Source: Paramacrobiotus metropolitanus (lineage: Eukaryota; Tardigrada; Eutardigrada; Parachela; Macrobiotidae). Taken from it: a stretch of DNA of 64,000 bases. Below the pieces are notes generated by a model. That model saw only the letters and a list, made by a program, of their open reading frames with translations. It did no database searches and was not told the DNA's origin. Where the stretch lies: assembly GCF_019649055.1 (NCBI RefSeq), contig NW_026570234.1, positions 992,001-1,056,000 on the forward strand. Reading direction: 5' to 3'. Shown here in pieces: positions 27,704 through 39,598 of the stretch (its first letter is position 1; each line of letters starts with the position of its first letter). A program made the translations under genes and the position numbers.

Positions 27704-30700
27704 GGCGGGGAATCAGGCAGTGGAAAGATAAATAGTAGCTTGTTGATCGTCAGCGTCAAGTCGACCTCTTGTATAAATTAAATAAGTTAAGTATCCAGAT
27801 GAGGAATGCACACTTCCTATACCCGCTGCAAAGCAAAACACTATTCAAACCGACAATCGGAACAGCTGTGTGCACTTGACAACACAATGCGCAATATACC
27901 GTTGCAATGTCTCAACGGCGTCAACGCAATACTGTCTGCATGCAGAACTCGGCAGGAAGCATGGTAGTGGTAAGATTCATGGCGAAATATGCGTGATAAG
28001 ATTTGGACAGGTTCATCCGTTTTGGGGAACTACACCAAGAGATAATTATGCAATACTTCAGTGCGCATTAGAATATCTACAGTTGTGCACAAGGGCGAAG
28101 ATCAACTGCGAGAAAACGACGTATACAGCAACACTGTGACAGGTAGAAATTAATACTGCAGTTGCAGCAAGTCAGTAACACCATGTAATTTTACAAAACT
28201 CTAAGAACGACAAGAACTTTTTTCAGAAAGTTTGATTGAAACTGGGTTGTATATATAGAAAATTTGTTATACTTTTGACTAAGTCACTAACAGAAAGAAA
28301 TTACGCCATAAAGAACTAATACAGAAGGAAAATGGAATATGCACGAAAAGAAGACAAACCATACGATACGATTAATCTGACGATTGACTGGGACAGGATT
28401 TCACGACTGCAGTCATGTGCGGCCATGGTGCGGCACAGCATGTACAGACGGGATGAATCATCGCCATCGGTTACAACTGATTGGGTAATGCTCAAAAACG
28501 GTAGAGTGAAATTATTTAATGACGCAGCGCGCTGTTCAGCGTCCAAACGCCGCCCAAATTGCGGCGCTGCAGTCGAACAAGCGCGAAAACCTAAAAAATG
28601 CTGCCTGGTCACGAATTGCGGCTTGCGGTGTCAATAAAGTGTAAAGACGTCAACAACAATAATTAACGGAAAACTCATTGATGGAAAATTTCATTGAGAG
28701 CAACAATAACAGATCGGTTTCCCGAAATGTTCATTAAGACTGTTTTCTAGACATGAAAAACAAAAAATCAAGACCACTGTGGTCTTTTACTCAATGAATC
28801 AAGAAACACCGGCAGCTATTTACGACAGGAGCTGGACATTCATAAATTACAACTACAGTGGCACCAGCCATTTCCAGGTACAACAACACGGAAAATTTTG
28901 ACTTCGGTTGCTTAAGGTGAACAACGTTCTTCGGTCCCTTGTTTTTGTTTTGTCCGTTCACAACTATAATTTCTTGCGGTGTTATGATGCAGTGACACTC
29001 TGACGAAGTGCACTCGTAGAATCAGTCGTAGTTGCACTTTACGACGAAAAGGGCACAGTCCACTCACAACAAAACGTTGCCGGTAGAAATAAATTAATAA
29101 TAAGCAGAAAGAACGTGCTACAACACCAAATGTACACTTTCATCTTTTCAAACCTTTCGTCATGTTCTCTCGAAGGTACAGATAGGTTTGACGTAACTGT
29201 TTTTCCTCCAAAGTGTACACAATACACATATCATGTAACTAAATTAAAATATATTATTACAATTTTGTCACAGATATTCGAGTTTTGTCAGCTTTGTGAT
29301 TTCGTGCAACGAATTCCAAATCCAGTTTGCAAAGCGGAACATCACTGCTAATACAATTTCCAAAATCGATGTCAACCATAAAAAAACAGCTCGAAATCAC
29401 ACAAGGCACTCGTACGGCAACAAAGTGAAATCCATAGGACTTCTCAGACTAATAATTCGGTACAGGAATTATTGGGGAACGTTTCGACTATCTCACAAAG
29501 AAAGCTACGCGAACTTGAAGATCATATACAGCATCGGAGAGAAAACAATTCTTTAATACTCGAGGTTTCAACAATCAGGTCGTGCCCATCGTGGTACGAT
29601 GCCGCATCAGTGGCTGATCATGGTTTGCTTGGGTGGACCGGATTTCTGACTCTGTACTGCTTCTCCATGGAGGAAATCCTCCTAAAAGATTGATCATCCC
29701 ATGATAACATAAACTTATTTCAAATTTACTGAAATCTTAAACCTAAATTACTACGATACAATACTCAAGAAAACAAGTAATAACTGCATTGATGACTCCC
29801 CAGTCATTATTCCGGCAATCGCAGCTCCGAATATTATATCTATATTCTATACAAATTTGTATTCACATCAACATTTATTTACGTATATAGACGTATTACA
29901 GAATGATATCATGGTACTAGTGCAAAGGATTTTTGTTTATTCAAAGAGAAATCATATCAAAACTCAGCAAATTTACAGGAAGACAGACAATGCAGTTATA
30001 AAAGATACAAACCAGATTCATTTATAAGCTGTAACAGTTCACGAATAAAAACCGTAGGATCGCCAGATTTGCCACATGTACAGTATAGTAGCTGTTTCAG
30101 CATAAAATTTAATCTTTAAGTGTTCAGTATACTGTCAGCGATAACCATTAACCAAAAATATAGATACATGGTTAGCGAATATGCTCCTGTTATTTCTTCG
30201 TGAAGAAATTTCATTCATTAAGTTCAAGTTAAGCGTTTTGTTTGTTTACTGTTAAGTTACACGGATTCATTAATGGCAGCCACGAACAACGGTACTTGGA
30301 GAACAGGTTTCAAACAAATCAATTTTAATTAATTATTCTAAAAGGAAGCTTAATTATACACCAAGCTCCTGCTCACTTGTCAGACCCAAACTTGGGTCGC
30401 TTGCTTAAAACACCACCAAACAAATCTTCATAAGTCAGGCAATATATATTGCCTATCTTATTAATAAGATGTCGGCAACTTTAACCGTTTAATTAGTAAT
30501 TACTGGCGAATTAGTAATTACTGCAACCACTGTATTAATACAAGTATACAATATAGATACAGATATCTATATAAATATACCATGTACTGTACTTTATGCC
30601 TATGGTTCAGGTACTGTATGGCATGTAATTAATTTTATTAATCGTAAAGGATGATAAATCCAATAAAAATTTCTCCTGCTCTGCCATTCCGGCCCATTCG

Positions 30701-30890
30701 CAATTTCGCATTATACACATATTACGTAATCGATAAATTCCAGACAGTTTTTTTGTAAGACATTTTTTTGTAAATGCAGGTAGTTTATACATACCGTACT
30801 CTATAGACATACCGTACTCTCTCGTATAATTATAGTACTATAGAGTAACGGTAATAACGCTACGCCGCAGCAGTGCAAATTACGATTATA
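27704..30890. other. 3.2-kb region upstream of FOXO
   Basis: Expected to contain the FOXO promoter and any non-coding first exon. Frames such as 28332-28637 (+, 101 aa, ATG start) lack recognisable domains. The GTACTGTA word recurs twice near 30.6 kb. No gene called. Confidence 0.4.
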
Positions 30891-31472
30891 TTAATCGTAA
30901 ATTATACGAATCAGAGCTACATAAACCTGATTCAGGTGTGATTCTATTTTTCCGTGGGCTACTCGTACCCTGTAATCGTAAGGCAAAACTTTACTTACAA
31001 GGTTATAGATAACTTTGACTATCAGAGAGCAGCTCGGACAGCGTGCTACATCTTCGCCTTTCTCCAGCTCTTCCTGTAATCAAAACAAAACCCAATCAAA
31101 ACTCAAGAACCACAAAGTATCGTTTCTGTTTTACTGGATTTTCGTAATCACAGTACTAAGAAGTCAAAACCTTTACATCTGAATTCAAAAAGCTAACCAC
31201 GGCGAAAATCGAGTATCCACGTCTTCACGCGCTAGCTCCAGAAGCAGCTGGGTTCGCCAATAATAAACTGATTATAAAATTACTAACATTCTATTACTGT
31301 TTGTGCTGCATTCTACGCTCAGCACGGTATTATGATACACTTCGGCTTTAAAGCGCTAAGCGTATACCTTCGTTATTGTAAATCGGTCCCCACAAGGGCA
31401 AGGGTATGTGTAGGTCTCCGTTTCGGGATCAAACACGAAGTCTTCGATTTCTACTTCGTCGTGAAAGGCCAT
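30891..31472 (-). CDS. DPH3: Diphthamide biosynthesis protein 3 (CSL zinc finger)
   Basis: Exon 31472-31368 encodes 35 aa starting [15 protein letters not shown] and including the first zinc pair CPCGDRF. The second exon starts at 31073 with [23 protein letters not shown], giving the second pair CPSC and the CSL motif. The protein is the iron-binding electron donor for the first step of diphthamide synthesis on elongation factor 2 (with DPH1/DPH2). It is normally about 80-90 aa. After VIYNL at 30999 the sequence reads GTAAGT, a good donor, so a further exon may encode the usual acidic tail. I could not find it. Read-through instead gives an unconserved tail of 35 aa ending at 30891, and the given end reflects that. 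The core assignment is firm; the C-terminus is not. Confidence 0.85.
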
Positions 31473-31965
31473 AATAAATTCGTCGCTACCACACTAGAAT
31501 CCAACCAATTACAACGGAATTACGCACTTGAAAACTGTGTAGCAGTAGTGCAGATTCCTAAAATGAGGCTAAAGCTTAAAACGGCCTTTAACAATTTAAA
31601 AATTTTTAAAAAGGAACTACAACTGACATTATACTATTCGTCCTGCATTTGGGAGGTTTCATCCAGATTCCCGATTGCAAGGTAAGTACTAGTACCTCTA
31701 CCGTTTACTGGCGCTAGTCGGTTACAGCTGATTGCTGGCTTCCGACACCTCAGACTGCCCACTATGAGAGGTCGGTTAATGCGTTCTATTCGTTTATAAT
31801 CTATGTACAGTACTTGTAGAGTAACGCTTTGAACGTTTAGTTTTACAAACATAAAAACTAAAAGGTATCTATCTATCTTTACACATCCTAATACCGTAAT
31901 GACAATACGATACTGTAATTAAATTTTATACCTCTGCTGATCTACTGTTACCAATTACGTTAAAA
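31473..31965. promoter_or_regulatory. Divergent promoter region of DPH3 and the F-box gene
   Basis: The two start codons lie head to head 493 bp apart, so both promoters must fit in this interval, possibly as a bidirectional promoter. A TACAGTAC word lies at 31806-31813. No TATA box was assigned. Confidence 0.45.
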
Positions 31966-34039
31966 ATGTATGTGTATGGATATAAAAATCATTCTGTGCA
32001 TGGATGGAACGGTGTGGACGTCATGGTCAGCGGGCAGCTTCAGTATGGTGTGGTGATAAACGCAGTGGAGAACGGTTTGATAATTGATTTTGGCTGCGCC
32101 GGACACCGGTCCGAGCTAGTGCAATATGGAAAAATCTTCGACTGTTCCGAAGCATTTCTATCCGAAGAAAACTGGAATAAAGAGCTGGGTGGTGATTTGG
32201 CTGACGTGCAAGTTCTCCTGCGAGCTCGTCCGAATCGTCCGTGGACATGGTACCCAGCAAAGCTTTTGCCTGTTAGTGGTGACTTGGATTTTGACGTTGC
32301 AGTGTACGGGTTTGTGGAGATCGATCTGGATGGCCTTACCACCAAAGAAATCGTTCTCGATTCACAGATTCGTGTGCCGCCCACCGCGAAGGATATGGAA
32401 AAGAGACTTATTAAACAGAATGAGTACGTGACGAGATCTTGCTCGTTGCCCAGTAGTTACTGGACGTCGATATCGTCCTTGTTGTGTGACGAGTTCCAGC
32501 GAGAAGTAGAACGGCGACTTAAGGTGTGTGTGATCAGTGTTCTCAGCGAAACGCTCATCTATCTTCAGCGCTCGGAACAGGCTGCTATAAAACCTGCACA
32601 ACTGGTAAGTAAAATGAGGGTAAATTACACAGTAAATTATAAAAAGCTAATTTCTAATATCTGGACCATGTTTTCATTCGACCTTATTCGTAAAATTTAA
32701 ACACGGTTGCAAACATAACCCGGTGCCGTGGCGTAAACAGAGCTTTTAGCTTTTACTTTATTGTAATATTATTTTATTTTGGTTTTGCATATATACAAGT
32801 ATTATACTATATAAAATAAAATATGCGCTCTTGAGTCTTGTGGTCTGTGTTGGCCAGACTCGTGATCGATGTTCATTGTAAATTTACAATAAAATTTTAA
32901 CGCAGAACTTAGAACAACTTTTTTACGCAGTACGTAATTAAATGAAGTGCTGCTTAGAACATTTTGCTTTCATGTGCTCTAGGAGGAAATATTTAAGAAA
33001 AGCAAGCAACGCGCAGAAAACAACGCTGAAGTGAGAGAACGTTTTGGAAAACGGCTCCGACTGGCCAGAACGTCTGCAAAAAAAGTTACCAAACGATTTA
33101 GCGTTAAACCGGAAGTGAAACTTCCATTGGGTATTTTGAATGAGGTTTTCAAATGCCTTCGCACCATAGATCGGATCCGGTGTCGTCGCGTATGCGCCTT
33201 GTGGAATTCGTTATTGACTTCAGGTGATAACCTCAAGGATGTGCGAGTATCCTGGGAAGAAGAAAATTTCTCGCCTTTTCCGGATTACAATTGGTCTTCT
33301 CTGTATGCGATCGCCGGTTGTTTCTTAAAATCCTTGAGCAAAACCACGGAAAGAATAGTTATAAGTGATATGGACGCAGTTACCCGGGACATATTTCCGC
33401 TGGTTGCAAGGTTGCTGCGAGACTCGCGCATTAAGACGTTGACTTACTTTAAATCGAAAATATTTCTGGAAGAGCCGGTGAGACATTATCTTTCTGGTCT
33501 GGCGGCGGATTATTCCAATGTTGCGAAGTTTTGCAGCGTGGTGATATGGAGGCATTGTTGGATCTCTGATGGGAAGGTTGCTGCATCCGTTGGCAAGGCA
33601 GTAATCAGGCTTGATTCACCCCATTTAGAAGCCGATTTGTGGGGTATTTTTGAGCGTAATCTGGAGTTAACATCGGAGCTGGATGTGAAGCGAATTTCGC
33701 AATGGATCGCCGAATCGGTCTCTGCAAAAAACGATTACGTGCTTGACGAAGTCGCAATGGTAAGAAACTTCCTTTCCTTGTCGCTCATATCATTTGCCGT
33801 TCGCGATTTGGAGCTTATGAATACCAGTGCAGGCACCGTGGAAGTCTACCTTTTTCCTTTTCTTGTTGATTTAGGTCCTTAATGACTATCAAAGTTGTGA
33901 TCCGCGTGCAGTTACCCAGTTTGGCGGTCACGACTGGACGGCGGAAAATTTGAACGATTTGGATGTAACGAAATTTAGTAAGTTGACTTTGTGCGCCCTG
34001 AATTCATGCATGCCATCGGTATCGTCGAGCGCATGGTGA
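31966..34039 (+). CDS. F-box protein with an unrecognised N-terminal module
   Basis: Three exons, 31966-32604, 32983-33759 and 33875-34039, all phase 0; 526 aa. An F-box lies at about 245-285 (LPLGILNEVFKCLRTIDRIR...CALWNSLL), with the usual Leu-Pro start and the Arg-Cys-x-x-Val-Cys-x-x-Trp pattern. F-boxes bind Skp1 and recruit targets to SCF ubiquitin ligases. The first about 215 aa begin MYVYGYKNHSVHGWNG, followed by VDVMVSGQLQYGVVINAV and IIDFGCAGHRSELVQYG. This looks like a compact beta-rich domain that I cannot name. The region after the F-box (about 290-520) has no obvious WD40, LRR or Kelch repeats, so the substrate domain is unknown. Exon 1 opens at the first in-frame ATG and shares a divergent promoter region with DPH3. 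Confidence 0.75.
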
Positions 34040-34669
34040 GAGGTGCTGACCAGGACGGCACGGATGAGAAGACTAAGGAAGGATATGGAAACTGCACACT
34101 TCACAAATGCTTATTTTACGGCTTTCCAAACGCAAAATATTTTACCTAGTACAGTACAGTTCCATGTCAGATCACTCGCTGGTGATGAGACTTGGTTTGA
34201 CTGCCAAAGTTCAGTAAGGAGACGATGTGTTGAAAAGCGTCAGCTGTTGTTGTAAACTTTTGTTGCATTTTTGATTCGTATTAATCTGGGCTATGCAGCT
34301 GCTTTCATTTTATGCGCTTTCATTTTTGCTGTGTTCTTTCTTGACTGTGAGATCCGATAATCCTATCACTCCTCTGCACTTATAGTTAGGGAAGACTACG
34401 GTGAATCTCTGAGTGAAATAACAATAAATTTGTAATGTATAACCGGATAGCATCCGCAGATTCTGCTGGGCAGTGATTGATTCTAAATGTCAAAACTATG
34501 AACTAACCTTTATCGTTTTCTTAAAACTGCTTTTAAGATGCAAACCAGTTTTTGTTTAATAATTAATATTGGTGGGAAGCAAACCAGCAGGAAATATTAC
34601 ATAATCTCTCCAGTACTTGCACAACGTAAACTGAAATGTAAACCACAGAGTATCTGTAGTACTGTCCGA
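34040..34669. other. Convergent intergenic region, nothing recognised
   Basis: Between the stop codons of the F-box gene and the SLC22 gene. TACAGTAC occurs at 34150-34157. No gene or element is visible. Confidence 0.4.
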
Positions 34670-37600
34670 TTAATCTTCTCCAACAAGATTGGCATCACTG
34701 CGGCTTTCCAGTAGAAAGGCTGGATTAGTTCTGCCTCCATGTTCACTGGTAGAGGCATGCAGAGTGTCCGACACCCTGGACGTTTTTCGGATAACCGACA
34801 TGGGATGATCTCGGGCAGCCACTGAATGCTCAGATTTGGGCACGGCCATGGATAATCGCGGAATCGCCATGGAGGCCCGGTGTAATACAACAGATGGCCG
34901 CGCTGTCTTAAGAAAGGTCAAAACGGCAACACTTTTTCGCCGGTAAAACGCAAACAGTTCCTGTGCCCCAAATTTCTCCATCTCTTCTACGGTGGTCAAG
35001 AGTTTCATATCGGAAGTTTCCGGTAAAATAACGGTAATGCCGGCAGCAATTATGGAAACAATACCCACGATTAAGTATGGTACGCCTTTGAAGGCTAAAG
35101 CTGATGTCTGTGAAATCATTAAATTGTTTCACAAATTACTTGATTTAAAAGCCATTAAATTTTCAGCAATTTTACCAACAAAACCAACTGAGGAGCCACC
35201 TGTAAAAATAAAAAATATTCCTTTTAATCACTGTAAATTGCAGCACGAATATTTTACTGCATAAATCCGTACCATTCCTCCGATGCGCATAAAGACGGAG
35301 CACCAAGCGATTCCACTGTTGCGAGCGGCGGTGGGCAGGAGTTCGTTACACAGCACGCCGATTACCGGGAAGCAGCCAGAAATCGCCATACGACCAACCA
35401 GGGCCAATCCAGTTTTCGTGGGACCAAGACTGGCACCGGTGAGTGACCCCGCGGCTATCGCTAAAATACCTAAACAGGTGCACCATTTAGCTAAGTATGT
35501 TTGTATCCATATTGAAGACATTCTACCGGGCGCAATACATATTAAATGAAGAAAGCAAGACATAAAATGTAAAACGAAAGGTTCCGGTAGTTTACCAGCA
35601 ACAGTGTAATATCCCGTCAAAGAGGCTCGATTCGTCACCCTGTCCGACAAAAATGACTGGTAAAAATTTGCGCCTGCTTTTTACTAAAGTAGATAGTTAA
35701 AGACCCAAAATACAATAACGGCAGGCAGTTTCTTTGTCCTGATAAGATGGTAACATAACGGCTTTACAATTTACTCAAAATTAAGTAAAGAACTACGTAT
35801 ACGTATTATTAAGTAAAGAACTACGTATACGTATTACAGAGTGTACAAGTAGCACTGAAATACATTACGACTCTTTTCAGTTCTAATATGATTTTTAAAT
35901 AATTACTTACTTCATTGCCACGGCCACGCTGAAGATTCTGGGAATCAATTCCAGACAACCGCTGATTGTTAAATTTATATAGATATCACCGGTCATTTTT
36001 GTTAAGAGGAATGACAAAGTAAAATAGGTGCAGCAGACGGCAAACCTGTAAGCATTCGACATACAAATAGATACAACTTCTGTACAAAATACATCTATGC
36101 GGTAATATGGAAATTGGGCCACGAGCATACGAATAATATCTTTAAATAGATTTATGCCCGTTTTAATTGTTGTACCATAGGTAGCAACTCATCAGCGTAA
36201 ACGTTCGCACATATGTTGTACGGAAGCAGTCGATGGCTGATGGAGGTTTTGAATTTTGACGCCGTGCTTGAATATCTCCAGCCATCTTTTCCAAGCCAGG
36301 AAACAGTTCAGCTGGCAGCTTCATCTTATTAAAATCGGCAATTTGTTGGCAAATTTTTTAGTTTCTTCCACCCGATTATTGAGCATCAACCATTTAAGCG
36401 ATTCTGGAGCGAACCTGAATGACAAAGCACACTTAGTACTTTTTGTGACCTTTGTTTGTCCAGTAAGTTGGTTCCATGCAGCCAGAGGTACTTATGAGTG
36501 GTATTTCCGTTTATTAACAGTTAATAATGTGAGATGTCTAAAAGCTAAGTTAAAGTAGCTACAGTTTCGGGCATTATGCAAAGCTTACCAATAAAAGGTC
36601 ACCGCTGTAAAGTTGGACAAAGCCACAAATATCTGCAGGTAATGCCAGTTGGGCAGGAGATATGCAGCCAACGCTAAAACTGGAACCGCAAGAGATAACG
36701 GGAACTGAGCAATTGACCACCATAGTGCGCGACGCTTTGGCTGAATCCACTCTATGGCAATTACAACAAAGGCGGTCCCAAAAGCCTGAAATGTTAAACA
36801 CCACGCACGAGGGTGATAAAACCGTAAAATGTCAGTTTTGCTGGACCACATTCACACCGATTCCCTCACCTGTCTAGCGACTCCCACAAAAAACCCAATT
36901 ACGATAAACGATACAATATCTCGAGAAAATATTAGCCCAATGTTAAGGACGGTAAACACGGCATTAAACCAAATCAGTGTTGGTCGTCTGCCGTACCGAT
37001 CGGAACAAAATCCCACAACCGGACTTCCGAGCACTTGACCTTTAAATACAATTGCTAAATCAGTGACACTACCAATACGAACATAACAGTTGCATAAGCA
37101 GCAGCATACAGGGACTACAGTATTTTCAATGCAATAACGCCACACCAACCAGAACAGGATTGATACTAACTGAGTCGTTTTCACAGCCTGTGAAGTATTT
37201 CGTTACTCACCAAGGAAATAAATTGTTGATGCAAAATCAGCCAACCACTTTCTGTCACAAACGAGATCCATCTAAATATTCAAATTTATGAAATTAGTAG
37301 TGACTGACTTCATGCTTTGCAGTAGTCAAATGTGTATGAAATCTGATACATATTGTTACGCTTATCGGCTTATGTAATGCTATAATTACATTACAGTATC
37401 ACTGAAAATAATTTTCTAATGAAATGAAGCAGCTTATTATATAATTAGGGAAGGTCATTCGCTTTAATGGCTTAATAAGCATCAAATGCTATAGCTGACA
37501 ATAACAGTTCTAGTATTTCAAATGAAATTACTGGGTACGCAAAACTACGTCATACATCTCCAATAATTGACCACTGGTTCGCTGGATATACATAGTCGAA

Positions 37601-37837
37601 TTCATTGCGGTTGAGCTGGCACGCTGCAGTGATATTGAGCACTTCTGATGTGTTGTAAGCCGAATCATTTGTTAACCGAATCCCAATCGGCTGGAAGTTA
37701 TAAAATATTGGCATCAGATCGTTGACGCCAGTTGGTAAAAACTGCCAGGCTAAAAGTATTATCTGGATAACTTGAAATTTCCCAGGATCACCCAGAGCAT
37801 ATAAGATATCGTCAGGGTCACGCAGTTTTAAAACCAT
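34670..37837 (-). CDS. SLC22-type organic ion transporter with a 1-nt frameshift
   Basis: Nine exons: 37837-37556, 37271-37211, 37039-36870, 36784/5-36589, 36414-36176, 36045-35911, 35522-35273, 35199-35176 (24 bp) and 35107-34670. Family marks: a large extracellular loop after TM1, MDLVCDRKWLADFA, the MFS motif FCSDRYGRRP, the PESLKWLM block in exon 5, GGMVAPQ across the 24-bp exon, and PETSDMKLLTTVEEME before a long cytoplasmic tail. SLC22 proteins carry organic cations, anions or carnitine across the plasma membrane. Summed exons are one base short of a multiple of three: in exon 5 the frame breaks at a run of six T (36354-36359; A on the coding strand), and one extra base would restore the family sequence (about 598 aa). 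This may be an assembly error, a null allele or frameshifting. The acceptor at 35522 is uncertain. Confidence 0.85.
35771..35838. repeat. Short tandem duplication in an SLC22 intron
   Basis: Two adjacent copies of a unit of about 30 bp with the core AAGAACTACGTATACGTATT lie within the intron between exons 6 and 7. The unit contains the palindrome ACGTATACGT. It looks like a simple local duplication. Confidence 0.7.
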
Positions 37838-39598
37838 CTTATAACAACCTGTAGTTGTTAAATCCCGGCTATAAAGCAATCATGCCTTTTTCGTGATTTA
37901 CGCATTCGTAAATTACAGAAGTTTTCTTACAGGATTGCAACGTCTGTACTATAATGAACTGTGTTCTCATAAATAGGTACAGTACACCATCAAGAGGAAA
38001 ACACATAAATCTACGCTGTTAACTTAGCTTCATTTGACCAAATTTAGCGCAGTACGTCATATATGGATCTGCAATGCCGCGAGAATAGACTCGTTAAAAT
38101 TTCTGTAGCCGTTCGAACAAAATATCCAGTAAGTACTAAAACTTGAACGGGATCCAAATTACAATTCGTTTCACGCTGAAAATAACAAAGCAGTAAGCGT
38201 GAACCCGTCACAAGGAAAAGTTCTCCGTACGTAACAATCCGCAGGTAGCTCATTATGGCGGCGTGACTGGAGAATTTTCTTCACAAACAAACATGATTGC
38301 GGATGGCATCTGAAGCGAGTAAATCTAGCGCGCATCGGCACAGCCGCACAATTCGGTTTTTCGCTAGCAAAAGGACTTTTCGAAAACCGTATCCGGTGGC
38401 TTTTGTTACTTCATTAAAAAAAACCAGTTAATGTAATCACTGCGATGTAGACATGTACATAGTCTTTTATAAAAGTTAACTGTAAAAGGTTTTGAATTTT
38501 AATTATCATTAATGCGTACATTCTGCAATGCATACGTTCATAAAATTTTTAGTTTAGTAAGTGCCACTGTTCCTGCCTGTGCTGGTGGTCCTATTACATA
38601 CACTATGACATGTGTTTACATATTTCGATAAGTGTTATTTTTAAAATGATGTAGTATCTTAATTATGGGCTGCGTCAGTTAATAATTATTAAATTAGTGA
38701 TTACAGCGTTTGTTTATACGTGTAATTTTCATGGACTTTTTTATGCGCTAGCAGCGCTGAAAATCTGTTTTTGCTTGGATCTTCACAACATATTCTCTGA
38801 CAAAGAGATCTGTTTGTAGCTTTGCAAAAGGAACATCTTCCGTATACGAAAACTTTTCTATAATTATCTCGATCGTATTTCCCGGCACACCAAAGGTTTG
38901 AGCAAGCACCGCTAGTATTTAGTTTAAAGGACCAACTCTCTTTTCGATGTGTGTTTATACCTGTAGAAGGTATGCGTGTTGCATTTGTGGACAATGTGTT
39001 TCTGTATACTTCTATATTACTTTGCTTGCAGTTAAGTATCTCCTTAAATTCAAACGGTACGATAAAGCGCTGTCAGTCGGACCGCACAAAGTGAATCTAA
39101 TTGGATATCGCTCGAAAAGCCATGCAGTTGTTGTACTGTTGACTCGGACTTTTCTTCAGCACAATTGTCAAATTTACTAGATGTATTAAATGAAGACAGA
39201 ATAGGGAAAATTAAAGTAAGATAGACCTTTAATGGTTTGCTTGCAGGCTAAAAGCCGAATAGAGCACACTCAATGAAATGGTAATAGGCAACAACTGACA
39301 GTTGTGAGTGTCAAAGATTGTCAGCACATTTACAACCAGTGTCAATAAATTTGTTTCGCAGAAAAACACGCGAAATTTATCCTTAATATTTTATAATAAT
39401 TATTTTTCGTGAAGTACTTGTAGTTTTGCATTTAAGATTGCGACTACTATTTTTTCGTTGTTGTTGTTTTCTTTTATTTGTAGAATCTGGCTTGATGTAC
39501 GGTACGAACGCGGTAAACTCGTATATACTGGATGAGTTTGTTTGGATATTCACAATAGAACATTAAAAATCTTATGGTATTCCGCAGTCGCCGTTACA
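37838..39598. other. Divergent region between SLC22 and the FMO-like gene
   Basis: Holds both promoters. Two minus-strand frames stand out: 38044-38253 (69 aa, ATG start, partly hydrophobic) and 38701-38994. The second is Cys-rich, lacks an ATG and follows a CTTCTACAG acceptor-like site, so it could be a terminal exon, but no upstream exon was found. Neither is called as a gene. Confidence 0.35.

Noticed and set aside
38044-38253. 69-aa ATG-led minus-strand frame upstream of SLC22
   Set aside because: Partly hydrophobic but without similarity; more likely 5' flank or UTR of the transporter gene.
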